Shown: piece by piece, positions 40,250 through 53,699 of the stretch
Numbering within the stretch: the stretch's first letter is position 1
Layout of the letters: each line of letters starts with the position of its first letter
DNA from: Protea cynaroides
Lineage: Eukaryota; Streptophyta; Magnoliopsida; Proteales; Proteaceae
DNA: 64,000 nt
NCBI GenBank assembly: GCA_028583415.1
Contig: JAMYWD010001071.1
Span: 1-64,000 of the forward strand
Direction: 5' to 3'
The notes under the pieces: model-generated
Told to the model about the DNA's origin: nothing
What the model saw: the letters and a program-made list of their open reading frames with translations, nothing else
Database searches by the model: none
Program-made: the position numbers and the translations under genes

Positions 40250-41379
40250 CATAAGTGACTCAGGATCTAAAATATAAGATCAGAGTATCATAAGTGACTC
40301 AGGATCTAAAATATAAGATCAGAGTATCAACTATGCGGAAATTTGAAAACCGACCATTAAGGCGGTATATGCAAGATGCAAAATATTATAAATCATAAAC
40401 TGAAAGTAAAATGAAAATTACAAGTTACAATCAGAAATGAAATATAAACATGAAAATTGAAATTTGAAATGAAGAACAGGTACTGAAAGTAAGAACTTAC
40501 AGGACACTGCTACACTTTGATAGCAACAGGTTACAAGCTTCGAAGAAGAAGAAGAACCTAAAGCTATGGAGGTTTAAGTACAGAAGGGGATGCTAAGAAT
40601 CTAAAGGAAACACTCTTTGGTGAAGTCTCCCGCCTTCGGAGTGAATGTCTCTCTAAACTCTAATCTTCTGACTCTGGTTTGCCTCCTCGAATGAAGAGGA
40701 GTCCTTCTCCATTTATAGAAGAAGTCTTGGAGTGGCTTGGAGCCTTGGATCCCATCTTTGATGTGAGTGTGGGGCCTCTTTGAAAGTTGATTGCAATTTG
40801 TCTTCCACTTGTCTTCCATTATCTTTTGCTTTGTTGAAAATGGAATCTCTTTTGGAAAAGAAATGCTTTGCTTTTGAAAAAGTAAAAGAGTAATAATTCT
40901 TCTTTTGACTTTCTTTGAGAATTATTCTCCATCACTTTGCTTTTGCTTTTGTCTTTGTCGGCCGTGAATCACGGGAGTTGATCACTGGATTTGATTCTTC
41001 TAGATCCGCACCGAGGCATTCCACATGTCCGGAGACACTGTTTTCCCCTTTGGTTTGGATCAGAGTTTATACCGTATTGGTGTGGGCCCGGTAGTGGCTT
41101 GACTATCTAGACCGAGATAGTTACGGAATCACGTTTGGATACGGGTCACGTATTATACCCGACTATCTATCCCGAGATAGTAACGAATCACGAATGGATA
41201 CGGTTTCGTATTATACCGAATGCAATTCTGATACAGGTTGCATTAGTCCTGAATACGTTTTGATACAGGTGGTATTATACCTGAATACAATTTGATACAG
41301 GCTGTAATATACCTGAGCCATTCTTTTGTTGACGTCATGGCTGACGTGATCCCATCATCACGATCTGGAATCTAACCGT
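40249..41379 (-). promoter_or_regulatory. Unit A promoter/LTR-like region
   Basis: On the minus strand: an as-1-like pair TCACGTCA-gcca-TGACGTCA (41349-41330; bZIP/TGA-factor sites as in pararetroviral promoters), then degenerate repeats of 'gatacagg..gtattatacc' and 'gactatctatnncgagatag' type (41100-41310). A TATA box CTATAAATGG (40719-40710) follows, and then about 470 nt to the primer-site boundary. A 40-bp direct repeat ('ataagtgactcaggatct'...) is present twice at 40251-40330. A 72-codon frame (40819-40601) overlaps the TATA box and is probably not a gene. Confidence 0.65.
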
Positions 41380-44300
41380 CTATCCTTCCATCATATTGTC
41401 GATGTTATCATCGCCAATAGTGTCGAAGGAATAGGGTGATCCTGCGGGGGACCCATAATTTGGAGAATCTTGGGAGTCGAGCGCATTGTCACTGTCCCAA
41501 TAATTCCATTTGAATGCTTCGTTGTTTTGATCCAGCAACTTGGTGACTGCCAGGCTGGCATTGATTTTATTGCTGGTGATGGCATAAGCCAGTTGAGAAT
41601 CTTTTGGCATTTTGGATGGTCCTGTGATGATTGTCCTTCGACCTTCAGCAAGGATTTGTGTACTGCTGCAGGAGCAACAAGATATCTTGTTTTGGAAGTT
41701 GTAGATGCTTGTTGTGCGAATCTCTTTGAGATCCGTTTTGGCTTCTGGAGATGTGATGGCGGGCCATACATCATCTGACCTTGGAATGATGCGGATGTAA
41801 TTTGTGGTTGGGATGAACTCTTGGTACTGTCCGTCTTTGATCCATTCTGGAGGAATGGTGATGAATTTGAGACGTACTGGTTGATCAAGAAAATCGAACC
41901 CTTTGATGGCGTTGATCAGGATTTCTGGTAGACCACATAAGTCTTGGGGACCATGTGTCCATAAATTTTTGATGAAACCCATTTCATACAACCATAATTT
42001 GAAGTGTTGGGGATGATTGGCTTTGATGTTGCATTGGTAGAACCCTGGTACACTGGAAGGTGCAGGGGTAATAGTTGAAGTCCAACGGACATCGGGGTTT
42101 GAAAGCTTTTGATGAAAACTTAACCAGGATTCCTCAGTCAACGTGGAATGGGAAAGATGGCTGGATTCATAATCAAAGTTTGGTTTTGGTTGGGCCAAGT
42201 TTTGGGCTATTTGGTGCATGGTTGTAATAAAACCAGCCTTGTTTGAGTTTTGGAAATGAGCTAACATTTGGTTGAATATTTGATGCTGGTTTGGGTCCAG
42301 TTGATGGTTGGTCCGAAAAACTGGAAGTTTGGTTTTGGGTTGTGGTCTTTTTGGCAAAGACTCCAGCCATAACGGATTTGATATGCCTTTACCACGAGCC
42401 GTTTGCTGTGGGCTAGCCAAAACATTAACCGGGTTTTGGTCCGTTTGGTCACCATCATTGATTGGTGAAGTTTGATGTTCTGTTGATATTCCTGCAGGGA
42501 AAACAACTTTCTGTCCACAGATGTTAGTTGTAATGCCAGAATCATCAACAAAATTTGATTTGATTGAATTTAAAAATGGTTGGCCGAGGATTATCTCGGT
42601 GTTGAGATTTTGAACCAGAAAGAGAGTCTGGGTAATTTGAATATCATTTATGCAAATTTTGACATTTGTTAATTTTGAATGCACATGCAAATTTGATCCA
42701 TTAGCTCCGGAGAGTCTATGGGAAGTTGGTTCGAAATACTGGTTAGGAACCAGATGTTCTTGAATATAATTTGAGTGAGCACTAGTAGCAACAAGTGCAA
42801 TTGATTGTAAACTAAATGTATTTGAAATAATCAGATTTGTAGGAATATACCATGGAATGTTTTGGATGGTATCCACAAAATGATTAAAATTTTGATCCAC
42901 TATATTAGGGGTATCATTTTGATTTAGATATAGAGAAGCGGGAAGCAACTCTAAACACTTTTGTTTTGACTCTTTTGAATTCATTTGATCAAAGAGATAA
43001 TTTGGGGTTGCTTGTCGAAACATGTCGAAAGTGGATTCGGTAAGTGGATTCTTTAGAATCATTGTTTTGATAAAACAATCCATTGTCATTAATTTGAGAA
43101 AAGTTTTGGAATAGATTTTCTTTGTAGCGTTTTCTGCACCACCGTTTGAAAATGTTATATTGTATTAATTTGTGAGAGTTGCAAAATCGTTTTAAGAGAT
43201 TGCGTTTGAAACCAGAGTTTGGCCATTTGTGAGGAATCATTTGTTTTGGTTTATCCTTAAAAAGTTTGAAGTTGATTTTGAACTTTTTATGGGTTTGATC
43301 AATTGGAAGAATCTTAGAATCGACTATCTGATTCGTAGAATCTTTGAGATGAATTTTGATAAAATAGTCTTGGTTTCTTTTAGGGATTTGAGATATTTCT
43401 GGAATATCTATTTTTTGTTTTTTGGACTTTTGAATTGAGCCGGACTCAAATTTTGTAATTGGATTAGAACATCTGTCATGGGGAGATGCGAGATCTTATA
43501 ATCTTTTTTTGGATTGCCGATTTATGTTGGAAAATCGGGTCTTTTTGTTTGAAGGTAGGTTTTGATTTAGACCTATCGTCTATCAAGTTTGATGTAAACT
43601 TAACGTTTACAAAATTTTGATGATGAGTTGTTGGGCTAGAAAATCCTTCTACTGGAAGAGTGGGATTTGGATAATCAATTTTGAATTTTGAATGGGCATT
43701 CTGTTTCTCTAATATAGACAAAAACAGGGGACCCGTGGGGAATCTAGAAGTAGATGCTTGGTGGGTGGCCGGATCTACAGCTTTTGGGTTTTGATTTGGA
43801 ATAGAAGAATTTTCTTCAACTATTCGAGCTTTGGAGGGAATTGGAAATTCAGAAAACCCTTGCTTATAGGGTAATCGAACAATGTGTTTTTGAAGTGACT
43901 GGAATGCGTCTGGAAATTCAGAACATGATTTATGTTCAAATTGTTGTCGCAACTCTTTGCTTTGATTTTGAACTGAGGATTGTTTTAAACGTTCCTCGAT
44001 ATGATTGTTTGAGAATTCTTCTTTGAGAAATTCCATATGGATTTCTTTGTTTTTGATAGATCTAGTTGGGTGATCTAAAGGTTTGGATGTTTGGTTTATT
44101 ATTTGAAATTTTGTTTCTGAACCAATAAACTTAAACATAATTTGTTGGCCAAAGGCTTTTGTTTTGATTCCTTTATCTGTGACAGAAAAAGGTTTGATTT
44201 GATCTAGGAAAGGTTGACCTAGAATTATGTTTGTGTTTAAGTTTTTAACTAGGCAAAATTGCTGTTGAAGACAAAAACCTTTGTTGCAAATGTGGACATT

Positions 44301-45939
44301 TGATAATTTGTAATTAACCTGGAGAGATGCATTATTTGCTCCAGTGAGTTTTTGATAATTCTTTTCAAAGAATTGGGTAGGAATTAATCCTTCTTTGAGA
44401 CAATTGACTTCAGCACCTGAATCAATCAAGGCACCGGGTTTTGATTTTGAAAATACCATAAACGACCAATGAAATGGTGGTATACCATGATTGTCGAATG
44501 GGTTTATCAATGGTTTGGATTTGTAATGAATTGTTTTGATTTGGTTCTGTAGATAAACCTTTTAATTTGATTATCTCACTTTTGATTTGTTTAATTTCTC
44601 CTCGGAGGTTTTGTATATTATTTTCAGAAGGTAAATTCTGGTTTTGTGTAGGATTTTCCATTTGATGGCTTGATGTAATCATGCCAATAGTTTGGGGTAG
44701 ATTGGGAGTACTTTTTTGAAATTCCCTATTTGGATTTGACATATATTGAATTTTCTGGAATTTTGATTTTTGCAAAACAGATCTATATCTCTGATATTGT
44801 CTCTGTTTACAAATTTTGGGGTTTGTTTTTAATTTGGAAACAATTTTGGTTTGACTAAGTTCGTTGACTTGTCGGATTTGAGGTTGGTCGGGTGGTGACT
44901 TTTGATGGATCATGACCCGAATTTTTGGATTATTTCCTTTATGGGTTGTTTGGGGTTTTTGGCTAACAATTCTATGTTCCTTAATTTCTAAGGATTTTAT
45001 AGAAATGTTAATTTGTCTGGGAAATTTTCCCTTTTGATTTTTGGAGATGGAAATTATCTCAGATGCTAACAATTGATTATTAGGATCCTTGATATTGATT
45101 TTGAAAAGATAATCTTTTGAATTATCCTTTTGGGTTTGACATTCTTGAGAAGGAATTAGTTCCTTATCAGGAATTTGTTTTGAATTTTGAGTAGAGTTAG
45201 GCTGTGTGCCAGACTCATGTTGTTTTGAATTTGACTCATCAGATTTTTCTTCTGAAATGAGAATTTGATTTGTAGTAGATTGAAGGTTAGACCTGGATTC
45301 TATGTTTTTGGTTTTGGATGAGGACCCTTCTTCTATCCGAGATAAATCTGGTGGGATAGCTAGATTTAGGTCACCATGTGATTTTGGGTTTTTGTCTGGA
45401 GGATCTCCAGGTTCATATACCCATCCTTGGTGGTTGGACTGTTGTCCAGTTTTGTTACGAAGAGATTTTAATTCTTCGTAATTTTTTATTATTTCTCTTA
45501 TATTCGCTTCCTTTTGTTCTATGGTTTCATCTAAGGTACATATAAATGTAACGAATTTTGGATGAATACGAATATGAGGAAAAGGATATTTGATTTGATG
45601 AAGTGAGGTAAACACATCTAAATAAACATAAAAGGACATATTCCATTTTATGGTATTCATATGGTCATACCAATTTAACTTCATGTTTTGTTGTTCTTCT
45701 TGTGAGAAATGGTTAAAGAACCAATCTCTTTTGATCCTGTTCTGAAGAAGACCAAAATCTATCCTTAGTGTTGGTTTGTCTATTTGGAAATCATTTGATT
45801 TTGTAATTGGTGGTATGTATGGAAAATACATATTGTTTTTAAACTTTGGAGGACCATTGTGATGAAATCCGCTGTCTCTTCCTAATATATCAAATCTGTC
45901 CTCATGTATGATATTAGAAAATATTTTTCTAAATAACAA
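41380..45939 (-). pseudogene. Unit A retropepsin-containing polyprotein (broken)
   Basis: The same protein as in unit C, here in pieces: 45939-44422 (N-terminal part), 44510-43476 (first retropepsin, ALIDSGAEVN and IILGQPFL), 43240-42989, and 43089-41380. The last piece holds the second retropepsin-like domain and the only complete C-terminal part. That tail has an uncharacterised region (ANHPQHFKLWLYEMGFIKNL, then LPEILINAIKGFDFLDQPVR and TTNYIRIIPRSDDVWPAI) and ends in an acidic tail, DDNIDNMMEG. Frame breaks sit at CAG/CTG-like sites (for example 'gatgcgagatc' at about 43484) and a T7 run, where unit C reads through. Confidence 0.75.
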
Positions 45940-46393
45940 ACAGAAATTGGAAATAATGTAAAATATTTTGGTTGAGTTATACTCTTACCCACTAATGGAA
46001 ATAATGTAAAATATTTTGAAATAATTAAGCTACCGTCTGCAATATACTGGGAATAGTGAAAAGTATTTTGAAAGAGTTATGCTCTTACCCTCCGTACTGG
46101 ACAGCCAGGGACTGGGTAGACTTTGTTCAGGCTTAGACACTGTCGTGCTGTCGGGACTTACACTCTCATCTGCCCTTGACGCTCTCGTCTTTGCCTTACC
46201 TTCGTCTAGTCCCCCTACTCCAAGGTGGGATTTAAGCAAACAACCGGCAAAATACTAACATATACCCAATATTGATGCTAGATCTAAGCTTAACGAAGAC
46301 AAAATAGAAAACATATGGCCACACGCAGGGATTAAGTAAACAACAAACAAAATATCAACTTACACCCAATACCCGCCTATTTTTTCAGGCAAA

Positions 46394-46407
46394 TGGCTCT
46401 GATACCA
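46394..46407 (-). other. Primer-binding site, unit A
   Basis: The minus strand reads TGGTATCAGAGCCA, a perfect 14-base match to the initiator tRNA-Met site used by plant retrotransposons and caulimovirus-type pararetroviruses. Confidence 0.85.
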
Positions 46408-47533
46408 TAAGTGACTCAGGATCTAAAATATAAGATCAGAGTATCATAAGTGACTCAGGATCTAAAATATAAGATCAGAGTATCAACTATGCGGAAATTT
46501 GAAAACCGACCATTAAGGCGGTATATGCAAGATGCAAAATATTATAAATCATAAACTGAAAGTAAAATGAAAATTACAAGTTACAATCAGAAATGAAATA
46601 TAAACATGAAAATTGAAATTTGAAATGAAGAACAGGTACTGAAAGTAAGAACTTACAGGACACTGCTACACTTTGATAGCAACAGGTTACAAGCTTCGAA
46701 GAAGAAGAAGAACCTAAAGCTATGGAGGTTTAAGTACAGAAGGGGATGCTAAGAATCTAAAGGAAACACTCTTTGGTGAAGTCTCCCGCCTTCGGAGTGA
46801 ATGTCTCTCTAAACTCTAATCTTCTGACTCTGGTTTGCCTCCTCGAATGAAGAGGAGTCCTTCTCCATTTATAGAAGAAGTCTTGGAGTGGCTTGGAGCC
46901 TTGGATCCCATCTTTGATGTGAGTGTGGGGCCTCTTTGAAAGTTGATTGCAATTTGTCTTCCACTTGTCTTCCATTATCTTTTGCTTTGTTGAAAATGGA
47001 ATCTCTTTTGGAAAAGAAATGCTTTGCTTTTGAAAAAGTAAAAGAGTAATAATTCTTCTTTTGACTTTCTTTGAGAATTATTCTCCATCACTTTGCTTTT
47101 GCTTTTGTCTTTGTCGGCCGTGAATCACGGGAGTTGATCACTGGATTTGATTCTTCTAGATCCGCACCGAGGCATTCCACATGTCCGGAGACACTGTTTT
47201 CCCCTTTGGTTTGGATCAGAGTTTATACCGTATTGGTGTGGGCCCGGTAGTGGCTTGACTATCTAGACTGAGATAGTTACAGAATACGTTTGGATACGGT
47301 TACGTATTATACCCGACTATCTATACTGAGATAGTAACAGAATACGAATGGATACGGTTTCGTATTATACCGAATGCAATTCTGATACAGGTTGCATTAG
47401 TCCTGAATACGTTTTGATACAGGTGGTATTATACCTGAATACAATTTGATACAGGCTGTAATATACCTGAGCCATTCTTTTGTTGACGTCATGGCTGACG
47501 TGATCCCATCATCACGATCTGGAATCTAACCGT

Positions 47534-50500
47534 CTATCCTTCCATCATATTGTCGATGTTATCATCGCCAATAGTGTCGAAGGAATAGGGTGATCCTGCG
47601 GGGGACCCACAATTTGGAGAATCTTGGGAGTCGAGCGCATTGTCACTGTCCCAATAATTCCATTTGAATGCTTCGTTGTTTTGATCCAGCAACTTGGTGA
47701 CTGCCAGGCTGGCATTGATTTTATTGCTGGTGATGGCATAAGCCAGTTGAGAATCTTTTGGCATTTTGGATGGTCCTGTGATGATTGTCCTTCGACCTTC
47801 AGCAAGGATTTGTGTTGTACGCTGCAGGAGCAACAAGATATCTTGTTTTGGAAGTTGTAGATGCTTGTTGTGCGAATCTCTTTGAGATCCGTTTTGGCTT
47901 CTGGAGATGTGATGGCGGGCCATACATCATCTGACCTTGGAATGATGCGGATGTAATTTGTGGTTGGGATGAACTCTTGGTACTGTCCGTCTTTGATCCA
48001 TTCTGGAGGAATGGTGATGAATTTGAGACGTACTGGTTGATCAAGAAAATCGAACCCTTTGATGGCGTTGATCAAGATTTCTGGTAGACCACATAAGTCT
48101 TGGGGACCATGTGTCCATAAATTTTTGATGAAACCCATTTCATACAACCATAATTTGAAGTGTTGGGGATGATTGGCTTTGATGTTGCATTGGTAGAACC
48201 CTGGTACACTGGAAGGTGCAGGGGTAATAGTTGAAGTCCAACGGACATCGGGGTTTGCAAGTTTTTGATGAAAAGCTTAACCGGGATTCCTCGGTCAACG
48301 TGGAATGGGAAAGATGGCTGGATTCATAATCAAAGTTTGGTTTTGGTTGGGCCAAGTTTTGGGCTATTTGGTGCATGGTTGTAATAAAACCAGCCTTGTT
48401 TGAGTTTTGGAAATGAGCTAACATTTGGTTGAATATTTGATGCTGGTTTGGGTCCAGTTGATGGTTGGTCCGAAAACCGGAAGTTTGGTTTTGGGTTGTG
48501 GTCTTTTTTGGCAAAGACTCCAGCCATAACGGATTTGATATGCCTTTACCACGAGCCGTTTGCTGTGGGCTAGCCAAAACATTAACCGGGTTTTGGTCCG
48601 TTTGGTCACCATCATTGATTGGTGAAGTTTGATGTTCTGTTGATATTCCTGCAGGGAAAACAACTTTCTGTCCACAGATGTTAGTTGTAATGCCAGAATC
48701 ATCAACAAAATTTGATTTGATTGAATTTAAAAATGGTTGGCCGAGGATTATCTCGGTGTTGAGATTTTGAACCAGAAAGAGAGTCTGGGTAATTTGAATA
48801 TCATTTATGCAAATTTTGACATTTGTTAATTTTGAATGCACATGCAAATTTGATCCATTAGCTCCGGAGAGTCTATGGGAAGTTGGTTCGAAATACTAGT
48901 TAGGAACCAGATGTTCTTGAATATAATTTGAGTGAGCACTAGTAGCAACAAGTGCAATTGATTGTAAACTAAATGTATTTGAAATAATCAGATTTGTAGG
49001 AATATACCATGGAATGTTTTGGATGGTATCCACAAAATGATTAAAATTTTGATCCACTATATTAGGGGTATCATTTTGATTTAGATATAGAGAAGCGGGA
49101 AGCAACTCTAAACACTTTTGTTTTGACTCTTTTGAATTCATTTGATCAAAGAGATAATTTGGGGTTGCTTGTCGAAACATGTCGAAAGTAGATTCTGCAG
49201 AAGTGGATTCTTTAGAATCATTGTTTTGATAAAACAATCCATTGTCATTTTTGACTTGTATTATTTAATTGAGAAAAGTTTTGGAATAGATTTTCTTTGT
49301 AGCGTTTTCTGCACCACCGTTTGAAAATGTTATATTGTATTAATTTGTGAGAGTTGCAAAATCGTTTTAAGAGATTGCGTTTGAAACCAGAGTTTGGCCA
49401 TTTGTGAGGAATCATTTGTTTTGGTTTATCCTTAAAAAGTTTGAAGTTGATTTTGAACTTTTTATGGGTTTGATCAATTGGAAGAATCTTAGAATCTACT
49501 ATCTGATTCGTAGAATCTTTGAGATGAATTTTGATAAAATAGTCTTGATTTCTTTTAGGAATTTGAGATATTTCTGGAATATCTATTTTTTGTTTTTTGG
49601 ACTTGTAAATTGAGCCAGACTCAAATTTTGTAATTGGATTAGAACATCCTGTCATGGGGAGATGCAGATCTTATAATCTTTTTTTGGATTGCCGATTTAT
49701 GTTGGAAAATCGGGTCTTTTTGTTTGAAGGTAGGTTTTGATTTAGACCTATCGTCTATCAATTTTGATGTAAACTTAACGTTTACAAAATTTTGATGATG
49801 AGTTGTTGGGCTAGAAAATCCTTCCACTGGAAGAGTGGGATTTGGATAATCAATTTTGAATTTTGAATGGGCATTCTGTTTCTCTAATATAGACAAAACA
49901 GGGACCCTGTGGGGGAATCTAGAAGTAGATGCTTGGTGGGTGGCCAGATCTACAGCTTTTGGGTTTTGATTTGGAATAGAAGAATTTTCTTCAACTATTC
50001 GAGCTTTGGAGGGAATTGGAAATTCAGAAAACCCTTGCTTATAGGGTAATCGAACAATGTGTTTTTGAAGTGACTGGAATGCGTCTGGAAATTCAGAACA
50101 TGATTTATGTTCAAATTGTTGTCGCAACTCCTTGCTTTGATTTTGAACTGAGGATTGTTTTAAACGTTCCTCGATATGATTGTTTGAGAATTCTTCTTTG
50201 AGAAATTCCATATGGATTTCTTTGTTTTTGATAGATCTAGTTGGGTGATCTAAAGGTTTGGATGTTTGGTTTATTATTTGAAATTTTGTTTCTGAACCAA
50301 TAAACTTAAACATAATTTGTTGGCCAAAGGCTTTTGTTTTGATTCCTTTTATCCGCGAGAAAAGGTTTGATTTGATCTAGGAAAGGTTGACCTAGAATTA
50401 TGTTTGTGTTTAAGTTTTTAACTAGGCAAAATTGCTGTTGAAGACAAAAACCTTTGTTGCAAATGTGGACATTTGATAATTTGTAATTAACCTGGAGAGA

Positions 50501-52133
50501 TGCATTATTTGCTCCAGTGAGTTTTTGATAATTCTTTTCAAAGAATTGGGTAGGAATTAATCCTTCTTTGAGACAATTGACTTGGGCACCCGAATCAATC
50601 AAGGCATGAGTTTTGATTTTGAAAATACCGAGAGACGACCAATGAAATGGTGGTATACCATGATTGCCAAATGGGTTTATCAATGGTTTGGATTTGCAAG
50701 GCATTCTTTTGATTTGGTTCGTATGTTAAACCTTTCAATTTGATAATCTCACTTTTGATTTGTTTAATTTCTCTTTGGAGATTTTGTATATTATTTTCGA
50801 AGGTAAATTCGTGGTTTTGATTGGTTGGCCTATTGGTTGCCATTTGATTGGCTTGATGTAATCATGCCAATGTTTTGGGGCAAACTTAGGCTCTATTTTT
50901 GAAATTCCCAATTTTGGTTGATTTGACATCAATATTGAATTTTTTTTTGGATTTTGATTTTTGCAAAACAGATCTATATCTTTGATATTTGCCCCCGTTT
51001 ACAAATTTTGGGGATTTGTTTTTAATTTGGAAACAATTTTGGTTTGACTAAGTCTCGTTGACTTGTCGGATTTGAGGTTGGTCGGGTGGTGACTTTTGAT
51101 GGATCATGACCCGAATTTTTGGATTATTTCCTTTATGGGTTGTTTGGGGTTTTTGGCTAACAATTTTATGTTCCTTAATTTCTAAGGATTTTATAGAAAT
51201 GTTAATTTGTTTGGGAAATTTTCCCTTTTGATTTTTGGAGACGGAAATTATCTCAGATGCTAACAATTTATTGTTAGGATCCTTGATATTGATTTTGAGA
51301 AGATAATCTTTTGAATTATCCTTTTGGGTTTGACATTCTTGAGAAGGAATTAGTTCCTTATCAGGAATTTGTTTTGAATTTTGAGTAGAGTTAGGCTGTG
51401 TGCCAGACTCATGTTGTTTTGAATTTGACTCATCAGATTTTTCTTCTGAAATGAGAATTTGATTTGTAGTAGATTGAAGGTTAGACCTGGATTCTACTTC
51501 TTTGGTTTTGGATGAGGACCCTTCTTCTATCCGAGATAAATCTGGTGGGATAGCTAGATCTAGGCTATTTTGTGATTTTGGGTTTTTGTCTGGAGGATCT
51601 CCAGGTTCATATACCCATCCTTGGTGGTTGGACTGTTGTCCAGTTTTGCTACGAAGAGATTTTAATTCTTCGTATTTTTTGATTATTTTTCTTATATTCG
51701 CTTCCTTTTGTTCTATGGTTTCATCTAAGGTACATATATATGTAACGAATTTTGGATGAATACGAATATGAGGAAAAGGATATTTGATTTGATGAAGTGA
51801 GGTAAACACATCTAAATAAACATAAAAGGACATATTCCACTTTATGGTATTCATATGGTCATACCAATTTAACTTCATGTTTTGTTGTTCTTCTTGTGAG
51901 AAATGGTTAAAGAACCAATCTCTTTTGATCCTATTCTTAAGAAGATCAAAATCTATCCTAAGTGTTGGTTTGTCTATTTGGAAACCATTTGATTCTGTAA
52001 TTGGCGGTATGTATGGAAAATACATATTGTTTTTGAACTTTGGAAGACCATTGTGATGAAATCCGCTGTCTCTTCCTGATATACTAGGTCCTTCCTCATG
52101 TATGATATTAGAAAACATTTTTCTAAATAACAA
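47534..52133 (-). pseudogene. Unit B retropepsin-containing polyprotein (broken)
   Basis: Fragments: 52133-51048 (N-terminal domain and linker), 50932-50595 (disordered), 50704-50306 (first retropepsin, here ALIDSGAQVN), 50313-49639, 49655-49245, 49237-48896 (start of the second retropepsin-like domain), 48847-48140 and 48147-47545 (C-terminal part). Several breaks lie where CTG/CAG of the sister units appears as CG or CGTG (for example 'ttcgtggttttg' at about 50809). The apparent decay may therefore partly be sequencing error. An in-frame TAG at about 48897 replaces the tyrosine-tryptophan region seen in C. Confidence 0.7.
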
Positions 52134-52585
52134 ACAGAAATTGGAAATAATGTAAAATATTTTGGTTGAGTTATACTCTTACCTACTAATGGAAATAATG
52201 TAAAATATTTTGAAATAATTAAGCTATCGTCTGCAATATACTGGGAATAGTGAAAAATATTTTGAAAGAGTTATGCTCTTACCCTCCGTACTGGACAGCC
52301 AGGGACTGGGTAGACTTTGTTCAGGCTTAGACACTGTCGTGCTGTCGGGACTTACACTCTCATCTGCCCTTGACGCTCTCGTCTTTGCCTTACCTTCGTC
52401 TAGTCCCCCTACTCCAAGGTGGGATTTAAGCAAACAACCGGCAAAATACTAACATACACCCAATATTGATGCAAGATCTAAGCTTAACGAAGACAAAATA
52501 GAAAACATATGCCACACGCAGGATTAAGTAAACAACAAACAAAATATCAACTTACACCCAATACCCGCCTATTTTTTCAGGCAAA

Positions 52586-52598
52586 TGGCTCGATACCC
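52586..52598 (-). other. Damaged primer-binding site between units B and C
   Basis: The plus strand reads 'tggctcgataccc' where unit A has 'tggctctgatacca'. CTG has become CG and the last base changed, and the following 40 bp are also altered ('ctaatgctctcgatcc'). Confidence 0.6.
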
Positions 52599-53699
52599 TA
52601 ATGCTCTCGATCCTAAAATATAAGATCGATCCATAAGTGACTCAGGATCTAAAATATAAGATCAGAGTATCAACTATGCGGAAATTTGAAAACCGACCAT
52701 TAAGGCGGTATATGCAAGATGCAAAATATTATAAATCATAAACTGAAAGTAAAATGAAAATTACAAGTTACAATCAGAAATGAAATATAAACATGAAAAT
52801 TGAAATTTGAAATGAAGAACAGGTACTGAAAGTAAGAACTTACAGGACACTGCTACTCTTTGATAGCAACAGGTTACAAGCTTCGAAGAAGAAGAAGAAC
52901 CTAAAGCTATGGAGGTTTAAGTACAGAAGGGGATGCTAAGAATCTAAAGGAAACACTCTTTGGTGAAGTCTCCCGCCTTCGGAGTGAATGTCTCTCTAAA
53001 CTCTAATCTTCTGACTCTGGTTTGCCTCCCCGAATGAAGAGGAGTCCTTCTCCATTTATAGAAGAAGTCTTGGAGTGGCTTGGAGCCTTGGATCCCATCT
53101 TTGATGTGAGTGTGGGGCCTCTTTGAAAGTTGATTGCAATTTGTCTTCCACTTGTCTTCCATTATCTTTTGCTTTGTTGAAAATGGAATCTCTTTTGGAA
53201 AAGAAATGCTTTGCTTTTGAAAAAGTAAAAGAGTAATAATTCTTCTTTTGACTTTCTTTGAGAATTATTCTCCATCACTTTGCTTTTGCTTTTGTCTTTG
53301 TCGGCCGTGAATCACGGGAGTTGATCACTGGATTTGATTCTTCTAGATCCGCACCGAGGCATTCCACATGTCCGTAGACACTGTTTTCCCCTTTGGTTTG
53401 GATCAGAGTTTATACCGTATTGGTGTGGGCCCGGTAGTGGCTTGACTATCTAGACTGAGATAGTTACAGAATACGTTTGGATACGGTTACGTATTATACC
53501 CGACTATCTATACTGAGATAGTAACAGAATACGAATGGATACGGTTTCAGTTATACCGAATGCAATTCCGATACGAGGTTGCATTAGTCCCGAATACGTT
53601 TTGATACGGGTGGTATTATACCCGAATACAATTTGATACAGGGCGTAATATACCGAGCCATTCTTTTGTTGACGTCATGGCTGACGTGATCCCATCATC

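Larger units (their letters stand above)
40249..46407 (-). mobile_element. RT-less retroelement array, unit A (6,159 bp)
   Basis: Read on the minus strand: primer site (46407-46394), about 450 nt leader, a long coding region (45939-41380) in a few frames, then an about 1.1-kb regulatory region that ends just before the place of the next primer site. It is followed head-to-tail by units B and C, which are nearly identical. No RT, RNase H or integrase motif is found on either strand. The left border coincides with the base before a primer site, which is either the end of an LTR or the discontinuity point of a pararetrovirus genome. Confidence 0.8.
46408..52598 (-). mobile_element. RT-less retroelement array, unit B (6,191 bp)
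   Basis: Same layout as unit A. TATA box at about 46875-46866, as-1-like pair at 47503-47484, coding region 52133-47534. Some sequence blocks match unit C and not A (the promoter repeats near 47260-47350 and the STSAESTFDMF segment). Others (around 'PKSQNSLDLA') differ from both A and C, so the copies are mosaics. The primer site at its right end (52598-52586) is damaged. Confidence 0.8.

Noticed and set aside
40601..40819. 72-codon frame present in all three array units (also 46757-46975 and 52944-53162)
   Set aside because: It spans the TATA box and presumed transcription start. The units are nearly identical, so its conservation carries no information.
40249..41379. Definite LTR call for the regulatory region of the array units
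   Set aside because: No convincing polypurine tract or TG start could be found after the coding region, and there is no independent second LTR; the region is described as promoter/LTR-like only.
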